This document shows positions 55,440 through 63,902 of a stretch of 64,000 nt of DNA, piece by piece. Numbering within the stretch: the first letter of the stretch is position 1; each line of letters opens with the position of its first letter. The position numbers were made by a program, and so were the translations under genes. This DNA comes from Photobacterium damselae (GTDB taxonomy: Bacteria; Pseudomonadota; Gammaproteobacteria; Enterobacterales; Vibrionaceae): positions 40,233-104,232 of the forward strand of contig NZ_PYOG01000011.1 in assembly GCF_003026815.1 (NCBI RefSeq), written 5' to 3'. The notes below the pieces were generated by a model that was not told where the DNA came from, searched no databases, and saw only the letters and a list, made by a program, of their open reading frames with translations.

Positions 55440-56654
55440 TTACTCCCGATTTAAATTCGCCCAATGGCTATGCATTACACGTTCAAGCTCTAATGATACT
55501 CGCTGAATGGCTTCTTGCGCTGTTGATAAGGTTTTTTTACCCCCTTCAAATTCAGCCGCAGTTAAATCAAATACTGTACTATAGGTATCAGCACAGGTTT
55601 CAAACGCTCGACTTCTTGGTACTGTCGCCATCATCACTTGATCACGTAATAAGTAGTTCATTTCAGTTAAAACCGAAACTTGTTTCTTATTATCGTCTTC
55701 AAACATGGTAGGCATCAGGCGAATAAACTCCAAACCATGCCAATCTTCAGGGAACATCTCATATACAGTAGGTAGATGCTGGAAGAAGTTTACGGTCGAT
55801 GCCCAGTCCAATCGCTTTGCTGCACATGGAATGATTAACGCATTAGAAGCATACATAGCGTTCCAAACAAGTGGATCAATATGAGGACCTGTATCGATCA
55901 TGATTAAGTCAAACTCATCAGCAATCGGGTCTATCACACGATCTTTTAGTAAGCGAACAATATCAAGGTCTTGATTTACAGCGAGATCTTGCCAAGCATC
56001 AGCATTGAACATTGCATCTTCAGGGAACGCCGCAATTGTCTTTAAATTTGGATATTGAGTTGGTAAAACAACGTTATCCATCAAGAATTTCTTATTAAGC
56101 TGTGCTCCTTCAGGAATATTATCGAGCATAACATCAACAGCTGAATAAATTGTTTCTTGCTCACCAACACTGATCAAAGGGTTTAAGAATAGGCGTAAAG
56201 AACCCTGTGGATCGAGGTCAATAAGACAAATACGGTAACGTTTATCCAAATCGAGAGCTAAACATGCAGCAAGATGAACAGCAGTCATTGACTTACCAGT
56301 ACCACCTTTTTGGTTCTGAACATTAACAACCCAAGGTTTTCGACCCGCACCTTCTCGCTCATGAAATGCAGGTTTTTTAGCTGCAGCCATAAGTTTGTGT
56401 GCTTCATCTAATGTAATAGAGTAGTGATTAGCATTATTTTTAGTAAATTGATGACCAGTTGCTTCCATTCGAGCAATTGCATCATCTAATTTACGACGTG
56501 TTAAACCAGAACGAGTTTCCATTAATGCTTTAGACATTGGAGGAAAAAGTTCTTCTCTTCTTTCTTCTAAAACAATCTCAATACGGTCAGCTTGTACTTG
56601 TTTCGTCTGCTCAGCAATATTGAGCAAATTCGTTATGGTCTGTTCCCTATTCAT
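55440..56654 (-). CDS. parA2: Chromosome-2 partition ATPase ParA2
   Basis: ParA2 is a Walker-type ATPase that coats DNA non-specifically and drives segregation of chromosome 2 with ParB2. The 404-residue protein has an N-terminal helix-turn-helix region (SGLTRRKLDDAIARMEATGH), the deviant Walker A QNQKGGTGKSMTAVHLAACL, Walker A' LIDLDPQGSLRLF and Walker B LIMIDTGPHIDP. I place the start at the ATG at 56654 (MNREQTITNLLN), which agrees with the usual start of Vibrio ParA2; in-frame ATGs at 56669 and 56705 are less likely. The N-terminal extension is typical of type Ia (P1/F-like) ParA proteins that also repress their own operon. One parS2 site lies 212 bp upstream. Confidence 0.95.
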   Translation of the reverse strand: MNREQTITNLLNIAEQTKQVQADRIEIVLEERREELFPPMSKALMETRSGLTRRKLDDAIARMEATGHQFTKNNANHYSITLDEAHKLMAAAKKPAFHEREGAGRKPWVVNVQNQKGGTGKSMTAVHLAACLALDLDKRYRICLIDLDPQGSLRLFLNPLISVGEQETIYSAVDVMLDNIPEGAQLNKKFLMDNVVLPTQYPNLKTIAAFPEDAMFNADAWQDLAVNQDLDIVRLLKDRVIDPIADEFDLIMIDTGPHIDPLVWNAMYASNALIIPCAAKRLDWASTVNFFQHLPTVYEMFPEDWHGLEFIRLMPTMFEDDNKKQVSVLTEMNYLLRDQVMMATVPRSRAFETCADTYSTVFDLTAAEFEGGKKTLSTAQEAIQRVSLELERVMHSHWANLNRE

Positions 56655-56865
56655 TCTATTTTTCACCATGATAAAAGACTTAGCGATATTGTACAGCACA
56701 TTCACACAAAAACAATAAATAGCTGAACAAAAAAGATAAGTATATATAATTGCTTTTTGCAGGATAATTCAAATTTTTAGATCGTTTTTTGTGATGAGCT
56801 CTGAAATTTTATAGGGTAATTGACCAAGAAAGAGGGATACAAAGAAAGTGTTACAGCGTCACTTA

Positions 56866-56878
56866 TTTACAATGTAAA
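56866..56878. other. parS2 site upstream of parA2
   Basis: TTTACAATGTAAA, a perfect parS2 palindrome, 212 bp before the parA2 start and at the left edge of the origin. Confidence 0.88.
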
Positions 56879-56885
56879 TGAACAT

Positions 56886-56936
56886 ATCTCGGAAGCGTGA
56901 AAAAAAAGAGCTAAATTACGGATGATGTAGAATCAA
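56886..56936. promoter_or_regulatory. 39-mer-like RctB control element, copy A
   Basis: ATCTCGGAAGC (56886), TTACGG (56916) and GTAG-AATCAA (56927) occur at offsets 0, 30 and 41. Exactly the same modules and offsets recur at 57176-57226. Vibrio cholerae ori2 carries 39-mers that RctB binds to restrain initiation; this pair is the best candidate for that element here. The assignment is by context, not by alignment. Confidence 0.6.
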
Positions 56937-57045
56937 TTATATCTTCAGTATTTGATGCAAAATTAAACACACTAATGAAATTACTCAATTTCATAGCCAA
57001 AACTGTCAATTGTCTTAGTTAAACGAGCTACGAAAGGCGATAACC

Positions 57046-57441
57046 TTGATCATTGATCCATAATTTTTAATAAATAGCCGAACGATGATCAAGGATGTTT
57101 TACACACCAAGATCATGCCATATTTCAGTCTCATGATCGGAAAAATGATCAAGTAAAGCTTTAAAAATATATTTGATCTCGGAAGCATATAAAATCAGGA
57201 GAAATTTACGGGGAACGTAGATTCAACAAGGGATTAGACGCTATTTTTACAATAATAAAAACTCGCTAATAGCTATAGATAGATAAAATTGAAATACAAA
57301 AGCTCTTCCATGATCATCTTTTCCATCGGACACATGATATAATCCGATTTCTTTACTGGAATTGTCATTTCAATTTTGGATTTTAGAGTAAACTACAGCA
57401 TAATTTGGGCAAATAGAGTTCAAAAAACGATTACTTGATCA
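57046..57441 (+). promoter_or_regulatory. Scattered iteron-like sites of the incII-like region
   Basis: W-TGATCA heptamers at 57046 (TTGATCATTGATCC), 57085 (ATGATCAAGG), 57145 (ATGATCAAG), 57310 (ATGATCATC) and 57435 (TTGATCATTG), without fixed spacing. In V. cholerae the corresponding left half holds extra RctB sites that lower initiation. Confidence 0.7.
57176..57226. promoter_or_regulatory. 39-mer-like RctB control element, copy B
   Basis: ATCTCGGAAGC (57176), TTACGG (57206) and GTAG-ATTCAA (57217), exactly 290 bp to the right of copy A with identical internal offsets. The bases between the modules differ, so the modules are what is conserved. Confidence 0.6.
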
Positions 57442-57489
57442 TTGTTCTAGGGTGAAAATCTCAAAAAAAGAGACCCTCTTGAAGTCTTC

Positions 57490-57498
57490 TGTGGATAA
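57490..57498 (-). promoter_or_regulatory. DnaA box
   Basis: TGTGGATAA, the exact complement of the consensus DnaA box TTATCCACA, lying just left of the iteron array as in other ori2 sequences. Confidence 0.9.
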
Positions 57499-57513
57499 GT
57501 CTGTGTGTAACCA

Positions 57514-57646
57514 ATGATCAAATCATGATCATTGATTCGAATAGTTATTGATCATCGTTTCATCTCCTTGATGATCATGCTTTAGGGGCTTTGTTGATCA
57601 TGCTTTCTCATACTTATTGATCATGCTTCTGTGCAGGCGTTGATCA
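57514..57646 (+). promoter_or_regulatory. Minimal-origin iteron array (RctB 12-mers), 23-bp period
   Basis: Six heptamers W-TGATCA start at 57525, 57548, 57571, 57594, 57617 and 57640: every step is exactly 23 bp, about two helical turns. Most are followed by TGCTT, TTCTT or TCGTT. A seventh at 57514 (ATGATCAAAT) stands 11 bp before the first. All are in the same orientation and each contains GATC. This is the phased initiator-binding array that RctB uses to open the origin. Confidence 0.93.
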
Positions 57647-57650
57647 TTCT

Positions 57651-57811
57651 TCCTAATCTCAAAAAAATAAAAATATTACTTATCAATGACTTAAGTGCGT
57701 ATTTAATGACCAGATCATAAGATCAGATAATCATATAGATCATAAAAATCAAAAAGATCAGTTAAAGAAAAAATAATAAAAAAATCTTTATTTATTGATC
57801 TTTTTCTATTA
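57651..57811 (+). other. AT-rich unwinding region of oriC2
   Basis: About 160 bp that are over 75% A+T by eye. They begin right after the last iteron. GATC/ATCA words recur (CAGATCATAAGATCAG, TAGATCATAAAAATC, AAGATCAG, TTGATC). RctB is reported to hold single-stranded ATCA repeats in the unwound ori2, so this fits a DNA unwinding element. Confidence 0.75.
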
Positions 57812-57841
57812 ATCTCTTACGGAAAAATGATGCATCTACGG
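57812..57841 (+). promoter_or_regulatory. Candidate rctB operator (29-mer-like)
   Basis: ATCTC-TTACGG-AAAAATGATGC-ATCTACGG ends 11 bp before the rctB ATG. It reuses ATCTC, TTACGG and ATGATG of the two longer elements but lacks their internal spacer. In V. cholerae a shortened 29-mer relative of the 39-mer autoregulates rctB, so the same is likely here. Confidence 0.55.
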
Positions 57842-57851
57842 CCTTTGACAG

Positions 57852-59852
57852 ATGAAAACCACCCAGAAGACTGATACTACAACCACGGAAAAGATATTGA
57901 TCTTAGCTCCAAGATCCCACAAAGATGGGCATCTTTTTGCAATCCATTCGGCGATTGTTGATTGGCTTGGTCAATATCAACATTTTAAAGGTGTGACAAA
58001 AAGCATCATTGAATTGTTAAATCTAATTTCACTTCGAGGTTTATCAACGGTTGATGGCATGGTTTCAACAACAGAGCTTGTTGAAGCAACAGAAGGGCAG
58101 TTAACTCGTGCAGCCATTCAGCAACGGTTACGAGCAGCAGTTAATCTTGGTTTATTTACCCAGCAACCCGTGCGATTTGAAGAAGGGCTTGCAGGGAAAA
58201 CAATGCTGCATCATTTTGTTAATCCAGCACATTTAATTTCACAGTTAGGTACTGGAAGTCTTATTTCTGAAACAAGTCAGGAAAAAGAAAAGAAAAAACG
58301 CTCGAAGGCTTTAGCTCAAACTCATGTTAACCGTCGTTTACTGACGGAACATGGTTTAGGTACTCCACCAAGCATGCCCGATGAGGCCGATCAAATTGTA
58401 GTTTCACCGACAAGTTGGGCTGGGATCATTGATCAAGCGTTAGCCCCTCCTCGAACAAAAAAGAGCTATCAAAAATCAATGGTAGCGATTAGTGGTACAA
58501 AAGCGATCATTGAAACTCGATCTTCAAAGTCGATCATGACGGTTGATGATCTGATGACACTATTTGCGCTGTTTACATTAACCGTGCAATACCATGATCA
58601 TCATATCTCTGATTACGAACTTCAATCTCGAGTTATGGGGAATAAAACACCTGTTTATATTACCGATATTCTAGCGCTGCGCGGTAAAAAAGACAGTGGA
58701 CCTGCGCGAGATTCTATTCGTGAAAGTATTGATCGTATTGAATTTACTGACTTTCAGTTACATGAATTAACCGGTCGTTGGTTAAGTGAAAATATGCCTG
58801 AAGGTTTCAAAAGTGATCGTTTTCGTTTTATTGCTCGTACGATCACAGCTTCTGAAGAAGCACCACAAGAAGGCGAAGATGGTGAGATCCGTATCAAACC
58901 TAATTTGTATATTATGGTTTGGGAACCGTCTTTTTTTGATGAATTATTAACCCGTGACTATTTCTTTTTATTCCCACCAGAGATATTGCGTCAGCATACA
59001 CTTGTGTTTCAGTTGTATACGTTTTTCCGTAGTCGAATGTCGCGTAAAGGCACTGATACTATGCTTCTTAGTGAGTTAAATCAAAAGCTTGCAAGAAACA
59101 TTGAGTGGAGACGTTTCTCTGTTGATTTAATTCGGGAATTGCGAAAATTAGCAAAAGATAAGATCTCTGAGTCTATTTTTGCCGTTAATTTATGGGGCTA
59201 TCATTTAACGATCTCTCCAGAGGATCCGGATAAGCGCTATACCGATTACCAAATTGATATTAAATGTAATGCTGATGAAGTGATCCGTTTTTCTCGTGCA
59301 AAAACAATCAATGAAGGTAAGCGAAATATGGCACCTACCATGCCAAATCCGCTTCGAAATGAGATTATGCCAAGGCAACACCTTGATCAGCTTTCCGAAA
59401 TTATTGATGGTGAATTTGAACCCATTCAGCGCAAAGAACATCGACCGAAAGGACGCCTTGGCCGTCGAATTAAGCTGCGTAAGCATTTGGTAGAAATTAA
59501 TGCCGATGAATTAACGATTATTTTATCTAAATATACATCTCCAGAAGCTCTACAACGCAGTATAACGGCTCTGTCGGCTATGACTGGTCATCCCTCTAGT
59601 GCTATCACTGATGAGTGCCAGGGGTATTTAGAGAAGCTAGATTGGCTACGTGTCGGTGATGAAGTGGTATCTTATGAGACCTTAAGTAAAACAGTTGAAT
59701 TATACAATAGTCAGCAAGATGCCCGACATTTGTCGATTGAACGTTTAATCTCTGGTCTAGCGGTTCGTCGTAAGGTATGTAAATTAGTTCATACTGGACA
59801 TATTAATGATCAAGTCATGGCTGCATTAGATGATGTTGCAAAGGGTATATAA
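57852..59852 (+). CDS. rctB: Chromosome-2 replication initiator RctB
   Basis: RctB is the dedicated initiator of the Vibrio second chromosome; it binds the iterons, melts the AT-rich region and also binds negative-control sites. The 666-residue protein is close to V. cholerae RctB (658). It has no P-loop. Recognisable parts are an N-terminal winged-helix region (SLRGLSTVDGMVSTTELVEATEGQLTRAAIQQRLRAAV), central domains with plasmid-initiator (RepE-like) winged helices, and a C-terminal oligomerisation region. Its identity rests on its position beside parA2B2 and the phased iteron array as well as on sequence. It starts 11 bp after a candidate operator, suggesting autoregulation, and ends at its own terminator. 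Confidence 0.96.
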   Translation: MKTTQKTDTTTTEKILILAPRSHKDGHLFAIHSAIVDWLGQYQHFKGVTKSIIELLNLISLRGLSTVDGMVSTTELVEATEGQLTRAAIQQRLRAAVNLGLFTQQPVRFEEGLAGKTMLHHFVNPAHLISQLGTGSLISETSQEKEKKKRSKALAQTHVNRRLLTEHGLGTPPSMPDEADQIVVSPTSWAGIIDQALAPPRTKKSYQKSMVAISGTKAIIETRSSKSIMTVDDLMTLFALFTLTVQYHDHHISDYELQSRVMGNKTPVYITDILALRGKKDSGPARDSIRESIDRIEFTDFQLHELTGRWLSENMPEGFKSDRFRFIARTITASEEAPQEGEDGEIRIKPNLYIMVWEPSFFDELLTRDYFFLFPPEILRQHTLVFQLYTFFRSRMSRKGTDTMLLSELNQKLARNIEWRRFSVDLIRELRKLAKDKISESIFAVNLWGYHLTISPEDPDKRYTDYQIDIKCNADEVIRFSRAKTINEGKRNMAPTMPNPLRNEIMPRQHLDQLSEIIDGEFEPIQRKEHRPKGRLGRRIKLRKHLVEINADELTIILSKYTSPEALQRSITALSAMTGHPSSAITDECQGYLEKLDWLRVGDEVVSYETLSKTVELYNSQQDARHLSIERLISGLAVRRKVCKLVHTGHINDQVMAALDDVAKGI

Positions 59853-59871
59853 AATTTAGATTACTCGTCCG

Positions 59872-59905
59872 AAAAAGGATTCTCGTGGTAGAATCCTTTT
59901 TTCTT
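59872..59905 (+). terminator. Rho-independent terminator of rctB
   Basis: AAAAAGGATTCT-CGTGGT-AGAATCCTTTTT stem, followed by TTCTTTTTT, 20 bp after the rctB stop codon. Confidence 0.92.
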
Positions 59906-59954
59906 TTTTATCTTCTGATAACTATTTACCGAAATGATCTTTATAGAGGGTAGT

Positions 59955-62225
59955 ATGTCGCGTTTAGATCGAATGCATGTCAGAAAAGGGTTATTGATAG
60001 TTGCATTATGTTTTAGCTCTAATATCTTTGCTGATGCGATAGATCGTCCACAGATAGATCGTAAAAAAGTTGGTTTAGTACTAAGTGGGGGAGGCGCAAA
60101 GGGCGCAGCTCACATTGGTGTTTTAGAAGTTTTGGAAGAGAACCGAATTCCTGTTGATGTCATTACTGGTACCAGTATGGGAGCCTATGTTGGTGGCATG
60201 TATGCAATGGGATTAACGGCTAAAGAGGTGAAAGATCGCACGTTAAATGCAAATTGGGATCAAGGTTACAATGATCGAGCAAAACGAAATGATCTAACAT
60301 TACGTCGTAAACAGCAGAACGATGATTTTCAGCTACATACCGATCTAGGTTTAGATCTTAATGGGGAATTTAAAGCGAGACCCAGTGCTTTTCAAGGGCA
60401 GGGGATGGCCGTTTTACTGCGTAATTTAACCAATAACCTACCTGCTGTATCATCATTTGATCAATTACCAATACCTTATCGTAGCGTTGCAACCGATATT
60501 GCAAATGTTGCGCCTTATGTAATTAGTTCTGGTCATTTAGCAACAGCAATGCAAGCGTCTATGACGGTTCCCGGGGCCCTTAAGCCTGTAAAATTAAATG
60601 GCAAGCTATTGGTCGATGGTGGCGTTGTTAATAATATGCCTGTTGATATAGCCCAGAAACTGGGAGCAGATGTTATTATCGCGGTCGATTTGCGAGACAG
60701 TTTACTTCCTCAAAAAGATCTGGAAAGCGCACTTAATATCATCTCTCAGCTAACAACATACATGACGAATGCCAGTGCGGATCACCAAAAAAGTTTACTT
60801 CATCCTGGTGATATTTATATGCAACCCGATGTGAGTTTCATGCTTGCACCGGATTTCGATAAAATGGATCTAGCGTATCGCGCTGGCCGAAATATCGCGA
60901 ATAAGATGTTGCCTGCTTTACTTAAATTTCAAGTTTCTCCTGCCCAATATGAACAATATTTAAAAGAAAAGCAGAACCGACGTAGTCAATTGGCGGCTCA
61001 TAGTGCCTATTATATTGATACGATCGATATTGATAACCATACCCGTTTATCTGACACGGCATTACTGGCTTTATTAGATTTGAAAACGAAACGTATCATT
61101 TCTAATGAAGAGCTTGAAGAAGCGGTTAACCGCCTACAGTCTCAAGATATTTTTGCTAAAGTCGGTTACGAAATTGAACACCGATCGGGTAAAAACGTGT
61201 TAGTGATGAAAGTAGATGAAAAGCCTTGGGGACCGGGGTATCTTAATTTTAAATTAACCTTTGAAGATGATTTTTCTGAACGTTCAGATTTTACCTTTGG
61301 GGCACAATATATTTATACCGATGTGACCGATAAAGGTGGTGAATGGACGGTGGAAGCACAGCTTGGTAGCTGGAAAAAGGTGAATACAGAACTCTATTTG
61401 CCTTTTGATTATGACCAAAAATTCTTTAGTGCTTTTGGAGCGAGTTGGAACAATGAAATTCGTCAATTTAGCAATATTGATGCTGATGCCTCATCCTTAA
61501 ATCTTCGTGCTGAATATGCAAACTATACTGGTTTTGCGGAACTTGGTTGGAATGTTCGCCCTTGGGCTGTCTTTAATATGGGTTATCGAATTCAAGATGG
61601 TAAAATTCGTCTACTTGTTAATGGTACGAAAGAAGATTACCGAACCTATGGCCCATACTGGAGCTTTACCTATGATGACTTGGATAATTTTTATTTCCCA
61701 TCAAAAGGAACCTATTTCTCCTCTGAGTTTGGCCTTATCGACGCAAAAACAGCATTCTTAGGTGAAAGTGAATCTGGTTATGGCTCATACTATGACGTTT
61801 CATTAATTCAACCATGGAATTTAGGTCGTCATTCAGTTGTTAGCATCTTAAAGAGTGGTGGTTCTGATTCTGAAGAAATCTTACCGATTAATGTTCAAGA
61901 TCTCGGTGGTCTATTTAATTTATCAGGTTATCACCGCTATGAGTTAAATGGTCGTTACAGTGCTTTTGCTGGCTTAGTGTACCGCTACCGTTTATTTGAT
62001 AATGATTTTGGTGCTTTCTCATCTCCGGTATATCTCGGCGGTTCTATTGAACGTGGTGGTGTATGGAACCATATGTCTGATATGAGCTGGAATAGTGCTA
62101 TCAGTGCAGGAAGTGTATTTATTGCCATCGATTCATTTTTAGGGCCTGTGTACTTTGGTTATGGCCAATCATCTCACGGTGATAATTCCATTTATCTATC
62201 TGTTGGCGGCGGTATTCAAAACTAA
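59955..62225 (+). CDS. Patatin-like phospholipase with POTRA and outer-membrane barrel
   Basis: A 756-residue fusion typical of PlpD-like (type Vd) or RssA-related outer-membrane lipases. From the ATG at 59955 (GAGGG is 5 bases upstream) it has a signal peptide ending near FADAIDRP. The patatin domain (about 40-320) shows the oxyanion-hole GGGAKGAAHIGVL, the nucleophile elbow GTSMGAYVGG and the catalytic Asp in VDGGVVNNMP. A POTRA-like segment follows (YYIDTIDIDNHTRLSD through KVDEKPWG), then about 400 residues of barrel strands ending YLSVGGGIQN. It should hydrolyse lipids at or outside the outer membrane. It is the gene after rctB but is separated by a terminator. Confidence 0.9.
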   Translation: MSRLDRMHVRKGLLIVALCFSSNIFADAIDRPQIDRKKVGLVLSGGGAKGAAHIGVLEVLEENRIPVDVITGTSMGAYVGGMYAMGLTAKEVKDRTLNANWDQGYNDRAKRNDLTLRRKQQNDDFQLHTDLGLDLNGEFKARPSAFQGQGMAVLLRNLTNNLPAVSSFDQLPIPYRSVATDIANVAPYVISSGHLATAMQASMTVPGALKPVKLNGKLLVDGGVVNNMPVDIAQKLGADVIIAVDLRDSLLPQKDLESALNIISQLTTYMTNASADHQKSLLHPGDIYMQPDVSFMLAPDFDKMDLAYRAGRNIANKMLPALLKFQVSPAQYEQYLKEKQNRRSQLAAHSAYYIDTIDIDNHTRLSDTALLALLDLKTKRIISNEELEEAVNRLQSQDIFAKVGYEIEHRSGKNVLVMKVDEKPWGPGYLNFKLTFEDDFSERSDFTFGAQYIYTDVTDKGGEWTVEAQLGSWKKVNTELYLPFDYDQKFFSAFGASWNNEIRQFSNIDADASSLNLRAEYANYTGFAELGWNVRPWAVFNMGYRIQDGKIRLLVNGTKEDYRTYGPYWSFTYDDLDNFYFPSKGTYFSSEFGLIDAKTAFLGESESGYGSYYDVSLIQPWNLGRHSVVSILKSGGSDSEEILPINVQDLGGLFNLSGYHRYELNGRYSAFAGLVYRYRLFDNDFGAFSSPVYLGGSIERGGVWNHMSDMSWNSAISAGSVFIAIDSFLGPVYFGYGQSSHGDNSIYLSVGGGIQN

Positions 62226-62383
62226 GAGACATATTTTGACATTGGCATGACAAAATATTGACGGATTGAGCTATTATTTATCTCGGATATAACCTTTGTC
62301 CCTTTCGATGAGTGTATTGTGGCGTTACTAAGGATAGTAATAAGACAGTAGCTAAACTCTCGAAAAGCAATATATGAGTTTTT

Positions 62384-62413
62384 GGCGAGCCTTCGACCGG
62401 CTCGCTTTTTTTT
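62384..62413. terminator. Rho-independent terminator after the patatin gene
   Basis: GCGAGCC / GGCTCGC stem, 7-base loop and a T8 run. It also lies next to the stop of the convergent AraC gene. Confidence 0.9.
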
Positions 62414-62435
62414 ACCCAAAATTTGATTTAGCCTT

Positions 62436-63230
62436 CTAACTTTGAATATCCATCCCAATACGTTGGCGATATTGCTCTGGTGTACTTCCTGAATGTTTTT
62501 TGAATAATGTAATAAAAGGAGAGGCTTGGTGATAACCTAAAGTTAGAGCAACTTCTTTTACTGTCATTCCTTTGCGCAATAAGTGCAGTGAGTAGATATA
62601 TTTTCTTCTCTGTCGCCACTCTGTAAAACTCATTCCTAACTTATCTTGGCAGTGTCTTGCTAATGTTCTCTCTGTTGTATGAAGCTCGCTTGCCCATTGT
62701 GCTAATGATTTAGCGTTTGTCGGATTCTTTTCTAACTCGACCAAAATAGGATTTAACAACTTATCATCGCTGGTTGGTAAAAACTGTTGATGTATAGGGC
62801 ATTGTAAAACCTGATCGAGAAGTACTTTAACCAGTCGTTCGTCTTCTGGGGTTTGAGGATAGATCAGCTTTCGCCGACGGAAGTCATTTACAATCGCCTC
62901 AATAATGGGAGAGATTTCTAAAAGACAGGGATAACTCGGTAACGTCGATGCTAAAGGCGCAATAATATTCATCGAGCAATAATCTAAACTGCGACGAATG
63001 TAACTCTCATGAGTGACAGTTGGTGGTACCCAAACCGCATACTGAGGAGGAGAGAGAAAGCGTTTGTTTTGGGTTTTCAACTCCATTATACCGCCACTGA
63101 TTAATTGTAACTGTCCCCATGAATGCCAATGCGGAATGGTTCCTGTATTTGGCAAAAAGACTTCATGACCGAAAAATATTTCAGCTGGAGGGTTGTTATC
63201 ATCAAAAATTGGGCGATAGACATTTTTCAT
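62436..63230 (-). CDS. AraC family transcriptional regulator with cupin domain
   Basis: A 264-residue transcription factor of the AraC/XylS family. The N-terminal part is a cupin (TGTIPHWHSWGQLQLISGGIMEL with the H-x-H metal-type motif), and the C-terminal part has two helix-turn-helix motifs: SLAQWASELHTTERTLARHCQDKLG, and MTVKEVALTLGYHQASPFITLFKKHSGSTPEQYRQR. This architecture resembles NimR/YdeO-like regulators that control an adjacent exporter gene, but no exporter is adjacent here. It is divergent from the small exported protein at 63386, whose promoter it could control. Its ligand is unknown. Confidence 0.88.
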   Translation of the reverse strand: MKNVYRPIFDDNNPPAEIFFGHEVFLPNTGTIPHWHSWGQLQLISGGIMELKTQNKRFLSPPQYAVWVPPTVTHESYIRRSLDYCSMNIIAPLASTLPSYPCLLEISPIIEAIVNDFRRRKLIYPQTPEDERLVKVLLDQVLQCPIHQQFLPTSDDKLLNPILVELEKNPTNAKSLAQWASELHTTERTLARHCQDKLGMSFTEWRQRRKYIYSLHLLRKGMTVKEVALTLGYHQASPFITLFKKHSGSTPEQYRQRIGMDIQS

Positions 63231-63385
63231 ATGTAGATCATCTATATGACTCTTTTCTCTGCGTAAAGATACGGGCTTCGAGATAAGAGTTCAATCAATA
63301 CCCTGACAAATCTGTACATAGAAAGGATAGATATGGCTGAATTGACTTGGCATTGTTGCAGTTGGAAAACTAGATTGGAAACAGA

Positions 63386-63781
63386 ATGATGAAATTATGG
63401 CGTATTCCTGTATTGCTCGTTGCTCTTTTGGGCACAAGTTTATCTGTAATGGCAAAAGATACTCCTCCAATATTGTATAAAGGCGTGTACACCGTTGGTT
63501 TTGAAGTGAATGCTTTTACACCATGCAATGGTACTAAAGATTATTGGTTATACTCAGAGAATGATGCTTTAGCTGATATTGACGCAGATTTATTGGATCA
63601 AATTGCAAATGGTAAGGGCGATGAGCCGTATTTAAGTGTGTATCTTGAGTTTGACGGTGTGAATGAAGGTAAATCTGATGGTGATGGTTTTGACGGCGAA
63701 TATGATGGTGTCATTAATGCTTACAAAGTGCGTTTAAGCAGTAAAGCGATACCCAACAACTGTAAGATCCACTCTCACTAA
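63386..63781 (+). CDS. Small exported protein, acidic, unknown function
   Basis: A 131-residue protein I do not recognise. It has a clear signal peptide (WRIPVLLVALLGTSLSVMAKD, cleavage likely after VMA), so it is periplasmic or secreted. The mature part has two cysteines (TPCNGT and NNCKIH) that could form a disulphide, and an Asp/Gly-rich stretch (SDGDGFDGEYDGVIN) that looks able to bind calcium but does not fit an EF-hand exactly. GGAAACAG precedes two adjacent ATGs; either could be the start. It is divergent from the AraC regulator and may be its target. Confidence 0.6.
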   Translation: MMKLWRIPVLLVALLGTSLSVMAKDTPPILYKGVYTVGFEVNAFTPCNGTKDYWLYSENDALADIDADLLDQIANGKGDEPYLSVYLEFDGVNEGKSDGDGFDGEYDGVINAYKVRLSSKAIPNNCKIHSH

Positions 63782-63902
63782 ATAATGATCGTAAAGTCTT
63801 TTTGATATAGAACTCTGGATATAGTGTTCATCTCAAAGTTCACCCAAGTAAACGATAATGGTATTATTCGCGTCTGTTTACCCCGTGATCCTTGGATGAA
63901 GA

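Larger units (their letters stand above)
56866..57851 (+). other. Chromosome-2 replication origin (oriC2)
   Basis: The gene-free DNA between parA2 and rctB has the parts expected of a Vibrio ori2. A left regulatory half (incII-like) carries scattered ATGATCA sites and two long TTACGG elements. A right, minimal-origin half carries a perfect DnaA box, six regularly spaced iterons and an AT-rich unwinding region leading into rctB. GATC (Dam) sites are very dense, as RctB binding needs methylated iterons. Sub-elements are listed separately. Confidence 0.93.
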
